Positions 9,096 to 17,915 of a DNA stretch of 64,000 nt are shown one piece after another; the first letter of the stretch is position 1, and the number at the start of each line of letters is the position of its first letter. The notes below the pieces were generated by a model, which ran no database searches, was not told where the DNA came from, and worked only from the letters and a program-made list of their open reading frames with translations. Made by a program: the position numbers and the translations under genes. The stretch comes from Diaphorobacter aerolatus (lineage in GTDB: Bacteria; Pseudomonadota; Gammaproteobacteria; Burkholderiales; Burkholderiaceae_C): the NCBI RefSeq assembly GCF_014489535.1, contig NZ_CP060783.1, forward strand, positions 2,108,001 through 2,172,000, written 5' to 3'.

Positions 9096-9197
9096 TCAAG
9101 GCCGAGTCCAACGTATACTGCGAGTGTGCTGATTCGGCATTTTCTTCACACAAACCGGAAAATCGATTTCCAGCCGAATCACGTTGACGGTTTTCAT
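9096..9197 (-). CDS. Possible 33-residue small protein, unrecognised
   Basis: A short ORF starting at ATG 9197 with a well-placed ribosome binding site (CAGGAG, 5 bp before the start). It reads MKTVNVIRLEIDF... and ends at 9096. Its leader would contain the hairpin that acts as a terminator on the other strand. It is antisense to the candidate small RNA. No homology is apparent to me, and the ribosome binding site is the only coding evidence, so it may be chance. Confidence 0.2.
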   Translation of the reverse strand: MKTVNVIRLEIDFPVCVKKMPNQHTRSIRWTRP

Positions 9198-9215
9198 GCG
9201 AGCTCCTGTTGATTT

Positions 9216-9263
9216 CCGCGTTGCATTTGTCACTACGGCGACAAATCAACGCGGTTTCTTTTT
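9216..9263 (+). terminator. Rho-independent terminator
   Basis: Left arm CCGCGTTGCATTTGTC (9216-9231) pairs with GACAAATCAACGCGG (9240-9254), 15 pairs with one bulged C, followed by TTTCTTTTT. It would end the candidate small RNA or read-through from the DUF3108 gene. Confidence 0.7.
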
Positions 9264-9525
9264 GGGCGATGGATTCACCGGGCCCTGCATGGTCAATCTT
9301 CCACTATCTCAGAAAATAACCTCGCATAAATAAAAAATTGTTTTTTTCGCGAGATTTGCACAACTTCCGGATGACACGTCAAAAGCATGGAATACTGGTT
9401 GACAGATGGATACCAGCTTGCCATCTCGCAAGGCCGGATCGGGACAAGATCACTCCCGCCCTCGCACCCTTGAAATGGCGACTCAGGTACCCATCTATTT
9501 CTGCAGTGAAAAGAGGAACTTGACC

Positions 9526-9822
9526 ATGCACATGCTCTACGACTCAGATTCTTTTGTGGTCGTCCACATGCAGCCTGACGCCGACCTGAATGGCTCAGAA
9601 AAACCTGCTGCCGTCCAGCCCACGGTTCCTCAACTGCCGCGCCACGGCTTCGAGATCGTGGACAAGCGATCCGGCAAAGAGGTCTATCTCGATGGCTCCT
9701 GGGCAGAAATGTTCCAGTTGCAGATTCTCGAATGGCAGCGCAACACACCCACGCAGGAAGAAGTCGAAGACACGCTCGATGGCTATGTGGGCCTCGCGCA
9801 AAATCCGGTGCTGGTGCACTGA
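9526..9822 (+). CDS. DUF3567 family protein
   Basis: 98-residue acidic cytoplasmic protein of a family I know only from Betaproteobacteria and with no established function. The N-terminus MHMLYDSDSFVVVHM and the core GFEIVDKRSGKEVYLDGSWAEMFQLQ are characteristic. The ATG at 9526 is preceded by AGAGGAA at normal distance; the upstream in-frame ATG at 9406 would add 40 residues unlike the family. It is followed by a strong terminator, so it is probably monocistronic. Confidence 0.85.
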   Translation: MHMLYDSDSFVVVHMQPDADLNGSEKPAAVQPTVPQLPRHGFEIVDKRSGKEVYLDGSWAEMFQLQILEWQRNTPTQEEVEDTLDGYVGLAQNPVLVH

Positions 9823-9866
9823 GTTTCAACGCCAGCGATATTTCTTGCTGACCACCCCATCGGCCG

Positions 9867-9901
9867 CGCCGTTTGCACTCAGCGTGCAAGCGGCGTTTTT
9901 T
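9867..9901 (+). terminator. Rho-independent terminator of the DUF3567 gene
   Basis: CGCCGTTTGCAC and GTGCAAGCGGCG form the stem around the loop TCAGC, followed by six T. The stem overlaps the last codons of the convergent AbrB-family gene, whose stop is at 9879. Confidence 0.85.
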
Positions 9902-10982
9902 CTTGTGCCTCGGCGGCCCTGGGACCATAGAGGCGGCGATACAGCGGTGCCACCAGCAGCAGCACGGCGATAAGCCGACACACCTGGAATGCCGTCACCA
10001 CCGGCACGCCAAGTTGCAACACCTTGGCCGTGATGGCCATCTCGGCAATACCGCCCGGTGATGTGCTGAGCACGAGCGTGACCCAGTGCTGCCCGGTCAG
10101 CCACGACAGGCCGACCGCAAACAGCGCGCACAACGCCATGAGTGCGAACGTGCCGACCGCGACCATGCCCATCCAGCGCGGCGCGGTGCGCAGAAATTCA
10201 CGACTGAAGCGCACGCCAAGGCTCACGCCTATAAATAGCTGTGCAGCGTTCACCATGATCTGTGGAATCGCCGACAGCGTGTGACCAGTGACCGTGATCA
10301 ACAGCGTCACCAGCAGCGCGCCGAGAAACCACGGATTTGCGCGGCCCAGCCTGCGCATGACGAGCGCTCCGGCTCCCGTCGCCGTCATCAGGATGATGAG
10401 CCCCGTGGCATCAACCACGCGCGTTGCGGGTGGCAGATGGTCTATGCCTTGCAGCCCACTCCACTGCAACGCGAACGGTATCGTGATGGTGACGATGAGC
10501 AAGCGCAGGCTATGCGCCGCAGCAACGAGGTCGGTGCGCGCACCTTCGCGCTCGGCCAGCAGCGTCATCTCGGATGCGCCGCCGATGGCACCGGCGAAGT
10601 AGCAGGTGGCGCGCGCCGGTCGCGCGGCGAGCAGGGGCATGCGCGGTGCGGTCATGCGATACAGCCAGGCACCGAATCCCCAGCCCAGCAACAGCGCCCA
10701 GACGATGGCGAGTGCAATCGCCCACCAGAGGCCGCTCACCAGCCGCGCAACTTCAGGGGTGAAATAAAGACCGAGCGCCGTGGCAATCGTCCACTGTCCG
10801 GCGTTGCGGCAGGCCGTGGCACTCCGGGTTGCCGCGCCCATCATCGAGAGCAGCGCCGTGACGAGCAGCGGGCCGATCATCCACGGCAGCGGCGTATGCA
10901 GCGCGACGCAGAGTTCGGCGGCAAGCCATGCCGCGAGGAGCGTGAGACAGACGCGCAGAAAATACGTGAGATGCGGGGGCAT
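9879..10982 (-). CDS. AbrB family membrane protein (putative ammonia monooxygenase/regulator family)
   Basis: Integral membrane protein of about 367 residues and roughly ten hydrophobic segments, of the COG3180/PF05145 family. These proteins carry names such as AbrB or putative ammonia monooxygenase, but the real function is not known; they are unrelated to the AbrB DNA-binding domain of Bacillus. Visible family features are TPLPWMIGPLLVTALL near the N-terminus and CYFAGAIGGASEMTLLAE and LSTSPGGIAEMAITAK, which are two internally similar GG(A/I)xEM motifs suggesting a duplicated fold. I use the ATG at 10982; a TTG at 11000 is possible. Its 3' end overlaps the terminator of the convergent gene. 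Confidence 0.85.
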   Translation of the reverse strand: MPPHLTYFLRVCLTLLAAWLAAELCVALHTPLPWMIGPLLVTALLSMMGAATRSATACRNAGQWTIATALGLYFTPEVARLVSGLWWAIALAIVWALLLGWGFGAWLYRMTAPRMPLLAARPARATCYFAGAIGGASEMTLLAEREGARTDLVAAAHSLRLLIVTITIPFALQWSGLQGIDHLPPATRVVDATGLIILMTATGAGALVMRRLGRANPWFLGALLVTLLITVTGHTLSAIPQIMVNAAQLFIGVSLGVRFSREFLRTAPRWMGMVAVGTFALMALCALFAVGLSWLTGQHWVTLVLSTSPGGIAEMAITAKVLQLGVPVVTAFQVCRLIAVLLLVAPLYRRLYGPRAAEAQEKTPLAR

Positions 10983-11128
10983 GGACGAGCGCAGCGGCAA
11001 ACTTCAGGGTATGGCGAACAACGTGGCGTCACCGCATAGAACAGGCTGCGCGGCATTTGCTTGACACCATTGTGCGTCAATCACCATGCGCCGCATCCCG
11101 GTTCACGAGCCGCCTGCGCAGCGCAGCT

Positions 11129-11680
11129 TCAGCCCCGTCTGCGCGCGGCCATTTCCCGCCCCATGGCTTGTTGCTCGCGCTCGTCCACCACGGCGCGCGC
11201 CTGCGGATAGGCGATTTCATCTTCGAGTTGCATGTGGCGCGCGTAACGCTGTTCGAACACGTCGAAGCTGGCCTCCTGCCCGGGCGTGAAACCGCTTTGC
11301 GAACCATCGGCCAGAGCGAGCAGCGCTTCGCGCACCACCGGGTTCCAGAACTGGTGCATCTCTTCGTGGTCCTGCTCGAGTTGCCGCACCAGCGACTGGA
11401 TGCGCGCGTCCCCCGCACAGCGCATCTTGAGCGCGGGAAAGATATGCAACTCTTCATCCTCATGATGCAGCGGCGCGGCCACGTCGAAATAGCGCAGCAC
11501 ATCGCGTGCCGCCTGCCGCGCGGAATCGTCGCAACCTTTCTCGCCCAGATAGCGGCGCAGATCGGCCAGCAGTTTCAGCGAAAGCCGCACGCGGTCGTGA
11601 CAGGCATCGAGCATCTCGAACGGTTGGTCAAAGCCGACGCCGGGCGAGCGCACGCCGGGCAGCGAGATTCTGTTGTTCAC
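11129..11680 (-). CDS. Hemerythrin HHE domain protein
   Basis: 183-residue cytoplasmic protein with the helical di-iron hemerythrin-like fold. Candidate iron ligands are in ACHDRV, PLHHEDEELHIFP, LEQDHEEMHQFW and the late YARHMQLEDEIAYP. Such proteins take part in NO, oxygen or iron sensing and in repair of iron-sulfur clusters. The GTG at 11680 is chosen because GGAGG lies 6 bp upstream. A small ORF with a membrane segment (11628-11816) overlaps its 5' end and may be a remnant of an NnrS-like gene, which would fit a role in nitrosative stress. Confidence 0.85.
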   Translation of the reverse strand: MNNRISLPGVRSPGVGFDQPFEMLDACHDRVRLSLKLLADLRRYLGEKGCDDSARQAARDVLRYFDVAAPLHHEDEELHIFPALKMRCAGDARIQSLVRQLEQDHEEMHQFWNPVVREALLALADGSQSGFTPGQEASFDVFEQRYARHMQLEDEIAYPQARAVVDEREQQAMGREMAARRRG

Positions 11681-11816
11681 GCGAATCCTCCATCGAAAAC
11701 ACAGGACGGCGGCAGGCCGTGCGATCCCACTGCACCAGCGCCCACCCGACGCCCGAGGCGATCAGCCCCGTCATCGCGAGAAAGAAGCTCAGGCGATGCG
11801 GGGCCTGTGCGAGCAA
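11628..11816 (-). pseudogene. Possible remnant of an NnrS-like membrane protein gene
   Basis: A 62-codon ORF begins with the segment APHRLSFFLAMTGLIASG, which resembles the first membrane helix of NnrS-family heme-copper membrane proteins (PHRL-FF pattern). After about 40 residues the frame runs out of the similarity and into the overlapping hemerythrin gene. An in-frame stop lies just upstream of the segment, after a potential ATG-GCC-ATG start around 11846. The call rests on one short motif. Confidence 0.25.
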
Positions 11817-11895
11817 GCGTGCACCTCAGTGCGGTTCGGGCATGGCCATGGGTGATTTCCGGACGGCTATCGCGGCGTGACCGTGCGCGCCGGAA

Positions 11896-14352
11896 TCAGC
11901 CGCAGGAGCCGAGCGCGCCGCACTGTGTGCAGTAGTCGCAGCCGTCCTTGCGGATTACCGCATGCGCGCCGCATTCCTGGCATTTCTTGCCGGCCATGGC
12001 CGGTGGATTGCTGCCGATGGCGATATCGGTATTGACCGACAGCATCGGTTCGCCGAGCGGCAGCACCTGCTGCTGGGGAGCGGCGCGTTGCGCGAGGATG
12101 TTCTGCACGGCGTAGGCAATCGCGGCCACCTCCGATTCGTGCCACATCGGCACGCGCGTGCCGTCGTCCTTGGTGTGGAACCCCAGGCGCACCGGGCCGC
12201 GATCCCACGCCACCTTACGCATGTCGCTGAGCGCGCGTTCGAGAAAACCGCCACGAGCGGCGAGCGACAATAGGCGCATGCTCGACGTGATCCACTGCTG
12301 CGATTCACCGCTCTGGCCCACGGGCATGAAGAACTCGATGGCGCGATCCACCGTGCCGCCATGGCCATCCGGCACCGGCAGGAACGAGACGATCAGGTAC
12401 AGCGCCTTGTGGCCTTCCTGCGTCCAGTATTCGAGCTTCTCGGCGACCGCCGACAGACCGCCCTTGGGACGGCTCTCGATCATCACGCGCATCGGATCGA
12501 CCGCAGGCGCCGACACGAGCGCGGCAGGCGCTGCCGCCTCTTGCTTCTTGGGAGCCGGCGTGACTTCGAGCACCGCGCCCAGGATGCTGTTCGGGCGATA
12601 GGTCGCGAGGCCCTTGAGGCCCGAATGCCAGGCCTGTAGATACAGGTTCTTGAAGTCGTCGTAGGGGTAGTCTTCGGGCACGTTGACCGTCTTGGAAATC
12701 GCCGTGTCGACGAACGGCTGCACGGCCTCCATCATCGCCACGTGATCGCCCGCCGCCATTTCCATGGCGTTGACGAAATAGTCGGGCAACTGGTTCACGT
12801 CACCGCCCAGGGTCTTGTACAGGCGCCATGCGTAGTCCTCGACCACGTACTCGCTCTTGCTGCCGTCGGCCTCGCGCTTGCGGCGGGTGTAGGTCCACGA
12901 GAACGGCGGCTCGATGCCGTTCGATGCGTTGTCGGCGAACGCGAGACTCACGGTGCCGGTCGGCGCAATCGACAGCAAGTGGCTGTTGCGGATGCCGTGC
13001 TTGCGGATCTGCTTCTTGATGTCCTCAGGCAGTCGGCTCGCAAACGTGCCTTCCTGCAGATAGCCATCGGCCTTGAATTTAGGGAAGGCGCCCTTTTCCC
13101 TGGCAAGCTCCACCGAAGCGGAATACGCGGCGTTGCGCATGTGCTCGGCGATCTTCACCGCCATGTCGCGGCCTTCCTTGCGGTCGTAGCGCAGCTTGAG
13201 CATTGCGAGCGTGTTGCCCATGCCGGTGAAACCCACGCCGATGCGGCGCTTGGCGGCCGATTCGGCCTGCTGCTGGGGCAGCGGCCAGAAGGTCACGTCG
13301 AGCACGTTGTCGAGCGCGCGCACCTGGGTGGCGACCGACTTCTCGAACAGCTCGAAGTCGAATTGCGCATCGCCCTGAATGCCGAACGGATTGCGCACGA
13401 AGCGCGTCAGGATGATCGGGCCCAGATCGCAGCAGCCATACGGCGGCAGCGGCTGCTCGCCGCACGGGTTGGTCGCCTGGATGTGCTCGGCGTAATGCAG
13501 GTTGTTGTCGGTGTTGATCTGGTCCAGGAACAGGATGCCGGGCTCGGCAAAGTCGTAGGCCGACTTCATGATCGTGTTCCACAACTCGCGCGCGGGCAGC
13601 GTGCGGTAGACCCACTTGCCGTCGGCACGCTGGCGCGCGCCCTCCTTTTGCAGCTCGACACCCGGCATGGCTTCGTGGACCAGTTCCCATGGACCATCGG
13701 CCTCGACGGCGTCCATAAAATCGTCGGGCACGCCGACCGAGACGTTGAAGTTGTTCCAGCGGCCCGGCGTGCGCTTGGCCGTGATGAAGTCGAGCACGTC
13801 GGGATGATCGATGCGCAGCACGCCCATCTGCGCGCCGCGACGTGCGCCCGCGCTCTCGACGGTGGAGCACGATTGGTCGAACACGTTGATGTAGCTGCAC
13901 GGACCCGAGGCCATCGAGGCCGTGCCCTTGACCAGCGCGCCGCGCGGACGGATGCGCGAGAAGTCGTAGCCCACGCCGCCGCCTCGGCGCATGGTCTCGG
14001 CGGCTTCGCGAAGCGCCTCGTAGATGCCGGGGAAGCCCGCGTCGTCCACGCCCTGGATGCAGTCGCCCACGGGCTGCACGAAGCAGTTGATCAGCGTGGC
14101 CTGAATGTCGGTACCTGCGGCGCTCATGATGCGGCCCGCGCCGATGGCACCGAGGCGCAGGTTGTCCATGAACCGGGCTTCGAGCGACTCACGCAGGTCT
14201 TCACGCTCCACCGATGCCAGTGCACGCGCCACGCGGCGATACAGCTCCTCCACATCCTTCTCGTCGTTCTTGAAATATTTCTCGCGCAGGACGTCGAGGC
14301 TGATGGGTTGCATGGCAAGGGTAGGCGTCAGATCGGCTGATTCGCGTTTCAT
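11896..14352 (-). CDS. nrdJ: Adenosylcobalamin-dependent (class II) ribonucleoside-diphosphate reductase
   Basis: Reduces ribonucleotides to deoxyribonucleotides with a B12-derived thiyl radical. 818 residues from the ATG at 14352. Visible are the N-terminal YFKNDEKDVEELYRRVA segment, LINCFVQPVGD (first redox Cys), RRGGGVGYDFSRIRPRG, the radical-site motif NPCGEQPLPPYG, and SIAPTGTVSLAFADNASNGIEP. The C-terminus ends in a four-cysteine zinc ribbon (KKCQECGAHAV...CDYCTQCG), usual for the long bacterial NrdJ. A longer in-frame extension to 14484 is rejected as low complexity. I see no cobalamin riboswitch or convincing NrdR box upstream. The gene stands alone, divergent from a ChaN lipoprotein gene. 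Confidence 0.95.
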   Translation of the reverse strand: MKRESADLTPTLAMQPISLDVLREKYFKNDEKDVEELYRRVARALASVEREDLRESLEARFMDNLRLGAIGAGRIMSAAGTDIQATLINCFVQPVGDCIQGVDDAGFPGIYEALREAAETMRRGGGVGYDFSRIRPRGALVKGTASMASGPCSYINVFDQSCSTVESAGARRGAQMGVLRIDHPDVLDFITAKRTPGRWNNFNVSVGVPDDFMDAVEADGPWELVHEAMPGVELQKEGARQRADGKWVYRTLPARELWNTIMKSAYDFAEPGILFLDQINTDNNLHYAEHIQATNPCGEQPLPPYGCCDLGPIILTRFVRNPFGIQGDAQFDFELFEKSVATQVRALDNVLDVTFWPLPQQQAESAAKRRIGVGFTGMGNTLAMLKLRYDRKEGRDMAVKIAEHMRNAAYSASVELAREKGAFPKFKADGYLQEGTFASRLPEDIKKQIRKHGIRNSHLLSIAPTGTVSLAFADNASNGIEPPFSWTYTRRKREADGSKSEYVVEDYAWRLYKTLGGDVNQLPDYFVNAMEMAAGDHVAMMEAVQPFVDTAISKTVNVPEDYPYDDFKNLYLQAWHSGLKGLATYRPNSILGAVLEVTPAPKKQEAAAPAALVSAPAVDPMRVMIESRPKGGLSAVAEKLEYWTQEGHKALYLIVSFLPVPDGHGGTVDRAIEFFMPVGQSGESQQWITSSMRLLSLAARGGFLERALSDMRKVAWDRGPVRLGFHTKDDGTRVPMWHESEVAAIAYAVQNILAQRAAPQQQVLPLGEPMLSVNTDIAIGSNPPAMAGKKCQECGAHAVIRKDGCDYCTQCGALGSCG

Positions 14353-14678
14353 GAAAAGTGTCACTCCACAGATGGAACGTTGGATTGGATGGAATGGAAT
14401 GGGAATTCGGGAGGGTCGCAGGAGGGAGCTGAATCCGGTGTTCCGGAAGCCTCGCGCGCCAGACCATCTTTCTACACCTTCCACAGAAAAAGTGTCTGCA
14501 TTCTGGTCAAGATTTCAGAAATGCACGCTTTGATTTCGATAGCAGCAATTTATGCTGACATGCCAAAATCCTTGAGAATCAGCCCCCATTCCGGCCCCGT
14601 TTATGGACACAAATTCGCTTGAAAATGCCCGCCCGCAAGCGTGCGCGGCACAGGACTTTGTGAGGTTATTATTTGACA
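14353..14678. promoter_or_regulatory. Divergent intergenic region nrdJ / ChaN gene
   Basis: 326 bp with no gene. Near 14390-14415 there is a short run of TGGAT/TGGAA units. A TTGACC on the minus strand near 14510 could be a -35 for nrdJ, but the -10 is poor. GGCTTGCGGGCGGGCATTTTC-type sequence near 14635 precedes the ChaN gene. Nothing here can be called firmly. Confidence 0.3.
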
Positions 14679-15560
14679 ATGGCTTCCATCCTCCAACGCA
14701 CGCCAAAGGCTTCCAAAGGGATCGCCGCGCTGGTCTGCGCCCTGCTGCTTGCCGGTTGCGCCACGGCGCCGCACCAGCCATCGCCCCGCGTGCCCGAACT
14801 GCGCCTTTTTGACAGCCCCAGCGCAGAGGTTCGCTGGCGCGAGCAACTCGCGCACCTTAAGTCGGCCGACGTGCTGATGCTTGGCGAACAGCATGATGCG
14901 GCGGAGCACCACGAGTGGGAAGCGCAGACGGTGCGCGAGCTGGCTGCTCGCGGTCGATTGGCGGCGGTCGTGCTGGAGATGGCCGACGCTGGCACGAGCA
15001 CGCGCGGGCTCGCAGCCACGGCCAGCGAAACACAGGTACGGGAATTGCTGAGCTGGAATGACGAGGGCTGGCCCTGGAAATCCTACGGCCCGGTCGTCAT
15101 GGCTGCCGTGCGCGCCGACGTCCCGGTGATCGGCGGGAATCTGCCGCTGGGCAAGATGCGCGCCACGATGCAGGAGACGCGCTTTGACACGCATTTGAAT
15201 GCAGAAGCCATGCAGATCCAGATGGATGCCATCAAGATCGGGCATTGCGATCTGTTACCCGAGTCCCGGCTGTTGCCCATGGCCCGTATTCAGCTCGCGC
15301 GCGACGAGAGCATGGCGAACGCGGTGCAATCGGCGGTCAAGCCGGGCAAGACCGTGCTGTTGATTGCCGGACATGGCCATGTACGCCGCAGCGTCGGCGT
15401 GGCCCAATGGCTTGCGCCCAGTCTGACGGTGCGCGCGGCCATCGCGCAGACCGGTGAAGTGAATGACGCTCTCAAAAATGAAGCGGATATGTTCATCATC
15501 ACGCCTGCCGTGCCGCCCAAGGACCACTGCGCGGAGTTACGCCAGCACTTCAAGCGCTGA
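14679..15560 (+). CDS. ChaN family lipoprotein (heme-binding/TraB-like fold)
   Basis: 293-residue outer-membrane-type lipoprotein. The signal ALVCALLLAGCATAP has a clear lipobox (LLAGC). The ChaN domain shows LKSADVLMLGEQHDAAEHHEWE and a late TVLLIAGHGHVRRSVGVAQWL; in the family these Glu/His motifs relate to metal or heme binding and iron acquisition. The ATG at 14679 follows a TTG at 14673 that could also be used. It is followed after 65 bp by purU with no clear functional link. Confidence 0.85.
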   Translation: MASILQRTPKASKGIAALVCALLLAGCATAPHQPSPRVPELRLFDSPSAEVRWREQLAHLKSADVLMLGEQHDAAEHHEWEAQTVRELAARGRLAAVVLEMADAGTSTRGLAATASETQVRELLSWNDEGWPWKSYGPVVMAAVRADVPVIGGNLPLGKMRATMQETRFDTHLNAEAMQIQMDAIKIGHCDLLPESRLLPMARIQLARDESMANAVQSAVKPGKTVLLIAGHGHVRRSVGVAQWLAPSLTVRAAIAQTGEVNDALKNEADMFIITPAVPPKDHCAELRQHFKR

Positions 15561-15625
15561 GGGTCCCTGCCGCCGCCGCCCGACATCGCAACGCAGGTAC
15601 CGGCCTGCTGCGACAATCGGAGCAT

Positions 15626-16479
15626 ATGACCCGAATTCTTCTTACATCCTGACCCTTTCCTGTCCGGACCGCGTCGGTCTGGTCCATGCGGTTTCCGGCT
15701 TTCTCGCCGAACGCAACGGCAACATCGAAGAAGCAGCCCAGTACAACGACAAGGCCACCGGTCTTTTCTTCATGCGCGTGCAATTTGCGTGCGAAAGCAT
15801 CGAACTGGCGACGTTAAAGGACGATCTGTCGGCATTTGCCGAGAAATACGACATCCGCTGGAGCCTGCACGCGACCATCGCCGCGATGAAAACCGTCTTG
15901 ATGGTCAGCAGGGAAGGCCATTGCCTGAACGATTTGCTGTTCCGCTGGAAGTCCGGTCTGCTGCCGATCGACATCCGAGCGATCATCAGCAATCACCGCG
16001 ACTTCTACCAACTGGCCGCGAGCTACAACATCCCGTTCCACCACATCCCGGTCAGCGCGGCCACCAAGGCGCAGGCCGAGGCCAGGCAGTTCGAGATCAT
16101 CGAGGCCGAGGGCGCGGAACTCGTGGTGCTTGCGCGCTACATGCAGGTGCTTTCGGACGACCTGTGCCGCAAGCTCGCGGGTCGCGCGATCAACATCCAC
16201 CACAGTTTCCTGCCGAGTTTCAAGGGCGCCAAGCCCTACTACCAGGCACATGACCGAGGCGTGAAGCTGATCGGCGCGACCGCACACTATGTGACCGCCG
16301 ACCTCGACGAGGGGCCGATCATCGAGCAGGACGTGGCCCGTGCCAGCCATTCCGATACCGTCGAAGACCTCACCGCGCGGGGCCGCGACACCGAAAGCCA
16401 GGTGCTCGCCCGCGCGGTCAAATGGCACAGCGAGCACCGCGTGCTGATGAACGGGCACAAGACCGTGATCTTCAAGTAA
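15626..16479 (+). CDS. purU: Formyltetrahydrofolate deformylase; frameshift next to the start codon
   Basis: Hydrolyses 10-formyltetrahydrofolate to formate and tetrahydrofolate, balancing the one-carbon pool and feeding purT. An ACT domain (YILTLSCPDRVGLVHAVSGFLAE) is followed by a formyltransferase-like domain with NIHHSFLPSFKGAKPY, HYVTADLDEGPIIEQDV and VKWHSEHRVLMNGHKTVIF. The open frame has no good start. ATG at 15626 begins MTP... only if a C is added to the CCC at 15630-15632, giving MTPNSSYILTL and 284 residues, the normal length. I take this as one more missing C and not as a real truncation. Confidence 0.9.
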
Positions 16480-16525
16480 GCTGCGTGCGCGGCACCCCGC
16501 TTTCTTCGACGGAACGACCAGGAAC

Positions 16526-17442
16526 ATGAGCAGCGCCACTCCCCCTTGCCACTGAGCGGCGACCCGGCCGCGCTGCGCCGGATTCCGCCGATACAGTGCC
16601 TGCTCACCTTCGAGGCGCTCGCGCGGCTGCGCAGCGTCACGCTTTCCGCCGACGAACTGTGCGTCACGCCGAGCGCCGTGAGCCATCGCGTCAAGCAGCT
16701 CGAACAGATTCTCGGTGTGCGCTTGTTTGGTCGCGCGGATTTCTCGCTCACCACCGATGGCAGCGCCTATCTGGCCCACGTGCGCGAAGGCCTTGGGGCG
16801 CTGCAAAGGTTTCCCGGCGCCGCCAGCGCACCGGGCAAGCGCCGCCTCAAACTGGCCGTCACACCGACGTTTGCCCGCGCCATCCTGATTCCACGCCTGC
16901 GCCAGTTCACCGAGGCGTATCCGGAAATCGATCTGGCGCTGCAGGTCTCGATCCCGCTGCTCGACGTCGTGGCCGAAGACGCCGATCTCGTGGTGCGCTT
17001 CGGCCCTGGTCACTATGCCGACATGGAGCATGTGGAACTGGCCCGCGACATCGTCACGCCACTCGCCTCGCCCGCCTTCGTGCGCGAGCATGGGCCGTTC
17101 GAGCGCCCCGAAGACCTCGAAGGCATTCCGCTGCTCCGCAGCCCGCTCGAGCCCTGGCGAAGCTGGTTCGACGTCTGTGGCCTCCACTGGCCCGCGCCCA
17201 GCGAAGGCTCGCAGTTCAACGACATCGGCCTGATGTGCGACGCGGCATCGGCCGGCATGGGCGTGGCACTGGTGCGCCTGAAGCTGGGCCGCCCGTGGCT
17301 CGAACAGGGCACGCTGGTGCGCCTGTTCGACAACATCGTCGCGCCCAGCCCGCACGCTCACTATCTGTGCTGGCGCACCGGGACGATGGATCGCTGGGAA
17401 TGCTCGGCGTTTGCCGACTGGCTCAGGAAGACGCTGGCCTGA
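16526..17442 (+). CDS. LysR family transcriptional regulator (GcvA-like); frameshift in the first codons
   Basis: LysR-type regulator of about 305 residues. The winged helix-turn-helix lies at the N-terminus (LLTFEALARLRSVTLSADELCVTPSAVSHRVKQLE, here in two parts: LTFEALARL and TPSAVSHRVKQLE), followed by the substrate-binding domain (RRLKLAVTPTFARAILIPRL ... RFGPGHYADME). The ATG at 16526 has AGGAA just upstream and reads MSSATPP; the following frame joins only if one C is added to the run 16541-16545. Otherwise translation would need the TTG at 16546. The last 270 bp lie in a 612-bp tandem duplication, so a second copy of its C-terminal part follows. Target genes unknown; glcD downstream is one candidate. 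Confidence 0.85.
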
Positions 17443-17784
17443 ACGTCGACGCCGAGGCCGCTTCAAGTTCACACAGGCATGCAAATTTGTTCACGCCGCG
17501 CGCGCGGTGCATGAACTACATTCAGGGCATGAGCACAGCCCCATCGTCCACCGATCAGAAGCCGCCATCGCCGAGCGAACGCGCCGTGCGCCAGAAGGAA
17601 ATCGTCGCGGCCCTGGGCAGGTACCTGCCCGCGCACGCATTGCTCTGGAATGCTGAAGACACCACGCCCTACGAGTGCGACGGCCTGACGGCCTACCGCC
17701 AGCGCCCGCTCGTCGTGGCCCTGCCCGAAACCGAAGAACAGGTGCAGGCCGTGCTGCGCGTCTGTCACGGGCTTGAAGTACCCG
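17173..17784. repeat. Tandem duplication, copy 1 (612 bp)
   Basis: Contains the last 270 bp of the LysR gene, the 86-bp intergenic region and the first 256 bp of glcD. It is followed directly by copy 2 with an offset of exactly 612 bp and no indels. The copies differ at 8 positions by my direct comparison (98.7 % identity). Confidence 0.95.
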
Positions 17785-17915
17785 GTCTGTGGCCTCCACT
17801 GGCCCGCGCCCAGCGAAGGCTCGCAGTTCAACGACATCGGCCTGATGTGCGACGCGGCCTCGGCCGGCATGGGCGTGGCACTGGTGCGCCTGAAGCTGGG
17901 CCGCCCGTGGCTTGA
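17529..17915 (+). pseudogene. Truncated 5' copy of glcD
   Basis: The first 85 codons of glcD (MSTAPSSTDQKPPSPSE ... RVCHGLEVP) run into the second copy of the LysR 3' end in a wrong frame and stop at 17915 after 43 meaningless residues. Product of the tandem duplication. It still carries a start codon and leader like those of the intact glcD, so a non-functional peptide may be made. Confidence 0.85.

Larger units (their letters stand above)
9008..9263 (+). ncRNA. Candidate small RNA of about 250 nt
   Basis: Inferred from the promoter at 8972-9001 and the strong terminator at 9216-9263 with no plausible protein gene between. I do not recognise it as any known RNA family. The rest of the gap 8936-9525 holds only this unit, a 33-codon ORF on the other strand (9096-9197), and the promoter region of the DUF3567 gene. 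Confidence 0.35.

Noticed and set aside
12742-14340. A 532-codon open frame antisense to nrdJ
   Set aside because: It is an artefact of high GC codon use opposite a fully convincing nrdJ frame; no recognisable domain or ribosome binding site.
14353-14678. Cobalamin riboswitch or NrdR boxes upstream of nrdJ
   Set aside because: I looked for a B12-box-like core and for paired ACAC...GTGT sites. ACACTTTTTCTGTGG is a loose partial match of wrong length and has no partner at the usual distance.
15814-17484. A 556-codon open frame antisense to purU and the LysR gene
   Set aside because: Lies opposite two well-supported genes and its sequence is low-complexity, as expected from a shadow frame.
17529-17915. 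A functional GlcD-LysR fusion protein
   Set aside because: The LysR part is read in the wrong frame after the junction and stops after 43 residues; it is a by-product of the tandem duplication.
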